Shown: positions 62,495 through 64,000 of the stretch, one piece after another
Layout of the letters: each line of letters opens with the position of its first letter
Numbering within the stretch: the stretch's first letter is position 1
DNA from: Limnobaculum parvum
GTDB taxonomy: Bacteria; Pseudomonadota; Gammaproteobacteria; Enterobacterales; Enterobacteriaceae
Direction of reading: 5' to 3'
Length of the DNA stretch: 64,000 nt
Assembly (NCBI RefSeq): GCF_003096015.2
Contig: NZ_CP029185.2
Coordinates: 333,501-397,500, forward strand
The notes under the pieces: generated by a model
Database searches by the model: none
What the model was told of the DNA's origin: nothing
The model's input: only the letters and a program-made list of their open reading frames with translations
Made by a program: the position numbers and the translations under genes

Positions 62495-63784
62495 TTACTT
62501 CTGGCTTTCGCGTTCGATGGCGCGATAGCCGATGTCTTTACGGTAGATGCAGCCGTCCCACTGGATTTGTGCGGCGATTTCGTAAGCACGGCGTTGGGCT
62601 TCGGCAACGCTGTTTCCTAATGCGGTTGCACAGAGTACTCGTCCACCTTGGGTTACCACGTGGCACTCTTTCAAACCGGTACCGGCGTGGAAAACTTTAC
62701 CGTCTTTCATCTCTTGCTGTGGCAAGCCGATAATCACATCATTATTGCGGTAGTCGCCAGGGTAACCGCCAGCGGCCAGAACCACGCCCAGTGAAGCGCG
62801 TGGATCCCAGCGGGAGGTTTTTTCATTTAGCTTACCTTCTACCCCCGCCAGACAAAGTTCGATCAGGTCAGACTGCATCCGCAACATGATTGGCTGAGTT
62901 TCCGGATCGCCAAAGCGGCAGTTAAACTCAATAACCTTCGGCTGACCGGCTTCATCAATCATTAATCCGGCATACAGGAAGCCAGTATAGGTGTTGCCTT
63001 CCGTCTCCATGCCTTTTACCGTTGGCCAGATAACTTGATCCATGATGCGCTGATGCACTTCATCAGTAACCACTGGCGCGGGTGAGTAAGCACCCATTCC
63101 ACCGGTATTTGGGCCTGTGTCACCATCATAAGCACGTTTATGATCCTGACTGGTTGCCATTGGGACTACGTTCTTACCATCAACCATCACAATAAAGCTG
63201 GCCTCTTCACCGGTAAGAAATTCTTCCACGACGATACGATGACCAGCATCACCAAAGGCATTACCTTCCAGCATATCTTTAGCGGCTTCTTCCGCGTCTT
63301 TCAGAGTCATTGCCACAATAACGCCTTTACCGGCAGCCAGACCATCGGCCTTAATCACGATTGGAGCACCTTTGGCGCGAATATAAGTGAGTGCCTGATT
63401 AATATCGGTAAAGTTTTGGTATTCCGCGCTGGGAATGTGATTGCGAGCCAGAAAATCTTTGGTGAAGGCTTTAGATCCTTCAAGCTGGGCGGCTGCCTGA
63501 GTGGGGCCAAATATTTTTAGTCCAACTTGGCGAAAAGCATCAACTATACCGTTAACCAGCGGGGCTTCTGGCCCAACGATGGTTAAACCGATATTTTCTT
63601 TTTGGGCAAAATGTACCAGAGCATCAATATCTGTTGCGGCAATTGCCACATTAATCAGATTTGGCTCCAGTTCAGTACCGGCATTGCCGGGAGCAACAAA
63701 TACGTTATCAGCTAGAGGTGACTGGGCTGCTTTCCATGCCAGCGCATGCTCTCGCCCGCCATTACCAATAATTAATATGTTCAT
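62495..63784 (-). CDS. purD: Phosphoribosylamine-glycine ligase PurD
   Basis: Second enzyme of purine synthesis, joining glycine to phosphoribosylamine with ATP. It has 429 residues, as in E. coli. The N-terminal motif MNILIIGNGGREHALAWK is followed by the ATP-grasp domain (VIKADGLAAGKGVIVA, GEEASFIVMVDG). The family signature RFGDPETQP is near residue 290. It lies 41 bases after purH in the same direction. Confidence 0.98.
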   Translation of the reverse strand: MNILIIGNGGREHALAWKAAQSPLADNVFVAPGNAGTELEPNLINVAIAATDIDALVHFAQKENIGLTIVGPEAPLVNGIVDAFRQVGLKIFGPTQAAAQLEGSKAFTKDFLARNHIPSAEYQNFTDINQALTYIRAKGAPIVIKADGLAAGKGVIVAMTLKDAEEAAKDMLEGNAFGDAGHRIVVEEFLTGEEASFIVMVDGKNVVPMATSQDHKRAYDGDTGPNTGGMGAYSPAPVVTDEVHQRIMDQVIWPTVKGMETEGNTYTGFLYAGLMIDEAGQPKVIEFNCRFGDPETQPIMLRMQSDLIELCLAGVEGKLNEKTSRWDPRASLGVVLAAGGYPGDYRNNDVIIGLPQQEMKDGKVFHAGTGLKECHVVTQGGRVLCATALGNSVAEAQRRAYEIAAQIQWDGCIYRKDIGYRAIERESQK

Positions 63785-63825
63785 CTTTCTGGCTCCGTTT
63801 AAATATCGACATTCAGTTATTGGTA

Positions 63826-64000
63826 TTAGTGACGGAAATGGCGCATATCGGTAAAGATCATTGCGATACCGTGTTCATTGGCTGCGGCAATAACTTCATC
63901 ATCACGGATAGAACCACCTGGCTGAATAACGCAGGTGATACCTACGGCAGCGGCGGCATCTATACCATCACGGAACGGGAAGAAAGCATCGGATGCCATT
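63826..64000 (-). CDS. purH: Bifunctional AICAR formyltransferase / IMP cyclohydrolase PurH (3' end)
   Basis: Only the last 57 codons and the stop are inside the window. The translated end contains ASDAFFPFRDGIDAAAA, VIQPGGSIRDDEVI and TDMRHFRH, the conserved C-terminus of PurH's formyltransferase domain. The rest of the gene and its promoter lie beyond base 64000. The operon order purH-purD is as in E. coli. Confidence 0.97.
   Translation of the reverse strand, partial: MASDAFFPFRDGIDAAAAVGITCVIQPGGSIRDDEVIAAANEHGIAMIFTDMRHFRH

Overview
The window is a chromosomal segment of a gamma-proteobacterium of the order Enterobacterales. Nearly every protein matches its Escherichia coli counterpart in length and motifs, and several blocks keep the E. 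coli order: tRNA-Thr/Tyr/Gly/Thr-tufB-secE-nusG-rplKAJL-rpoBC, thiCEFSGH-rsd-nudC-hemE-nfi-yjaG-hupA-yjaH, and purHD. Other blocks are placed differently from E. coli: hydrogenase-2 next to fumarate reductase, arn between rpoC and thi, ato and a nickel-type transporter upstream of the tRNAs, and no zraPSR between yjaH and purD. This points to an enterobacterial family other than the E. coli/Salmonella group. A Budviciaceae-like lineage is my guess, not something shown.

Layout. (1) 158-3471, minus: frdABCD, fumarate reductase. (2) 3472-4477: a 1-kb AT-rich divergent control region with a perfect FNR box in front of hyb. (3) 4478-14437, plus: one long hydrogenase cluster, hybOABCDEF-hypB-hybG-hypD-hypE, which combines structural, protease and metallocentre-assembly genes. 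HypB carries a stretch of about 50 histidines. Regions 1 and 3 together form an H2-to-fumarate anaerobic respiratory module. (4) 14603-15043: a decayed DUF1016 nuclease gene. (5) 15132-23778, minus: atoDAEB for acetoacetate/short-chain fatty acid catabolism, with a consensus sigma-54 promoter and an AtoC-type upstream site, and the atoSC two-component system. A periplasmic purine-nucleoside permease gene with a perfect PurR box lies between the two halves. (6) 24001-28708, minus: a five-gene nickel/peptide-type ABC importer, a plausible nickel supplier for the hydrogenase. (7) 29029-43437, plus: tRNA and translation/transcription genes with their promoters, leaders, attenuator and terminators. 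(8) 43814-51317, plus: arnBCADTEF lipid A aminoarabinose operon behind a perfect PmrA box. (9) 51338-57000, minus: thiCEFSGH behind a TPP riboswitch. (10) 57113-62164: rsd (minus), then nudC (frameshifted), hemE, nfi, yjaG, hupA, yjaH (plus). (11) 62203-62394: a cluster of short hairpins. (12) 62451-64000, minus: purD and the 3' end of purH.

I found no CRISPR array, prophage, insertion sequence or clear new defence or biosynthetic system. The points most worth a second look are the His-rich HypB in a merged hyb-hyp cluster, the PurR-marked nucleoside permease gene inside the ato locus, the rtT-like repeat after tRNA-Tyr, the nudC frameshift in a G tract, and the multi-hairpin element before purD.
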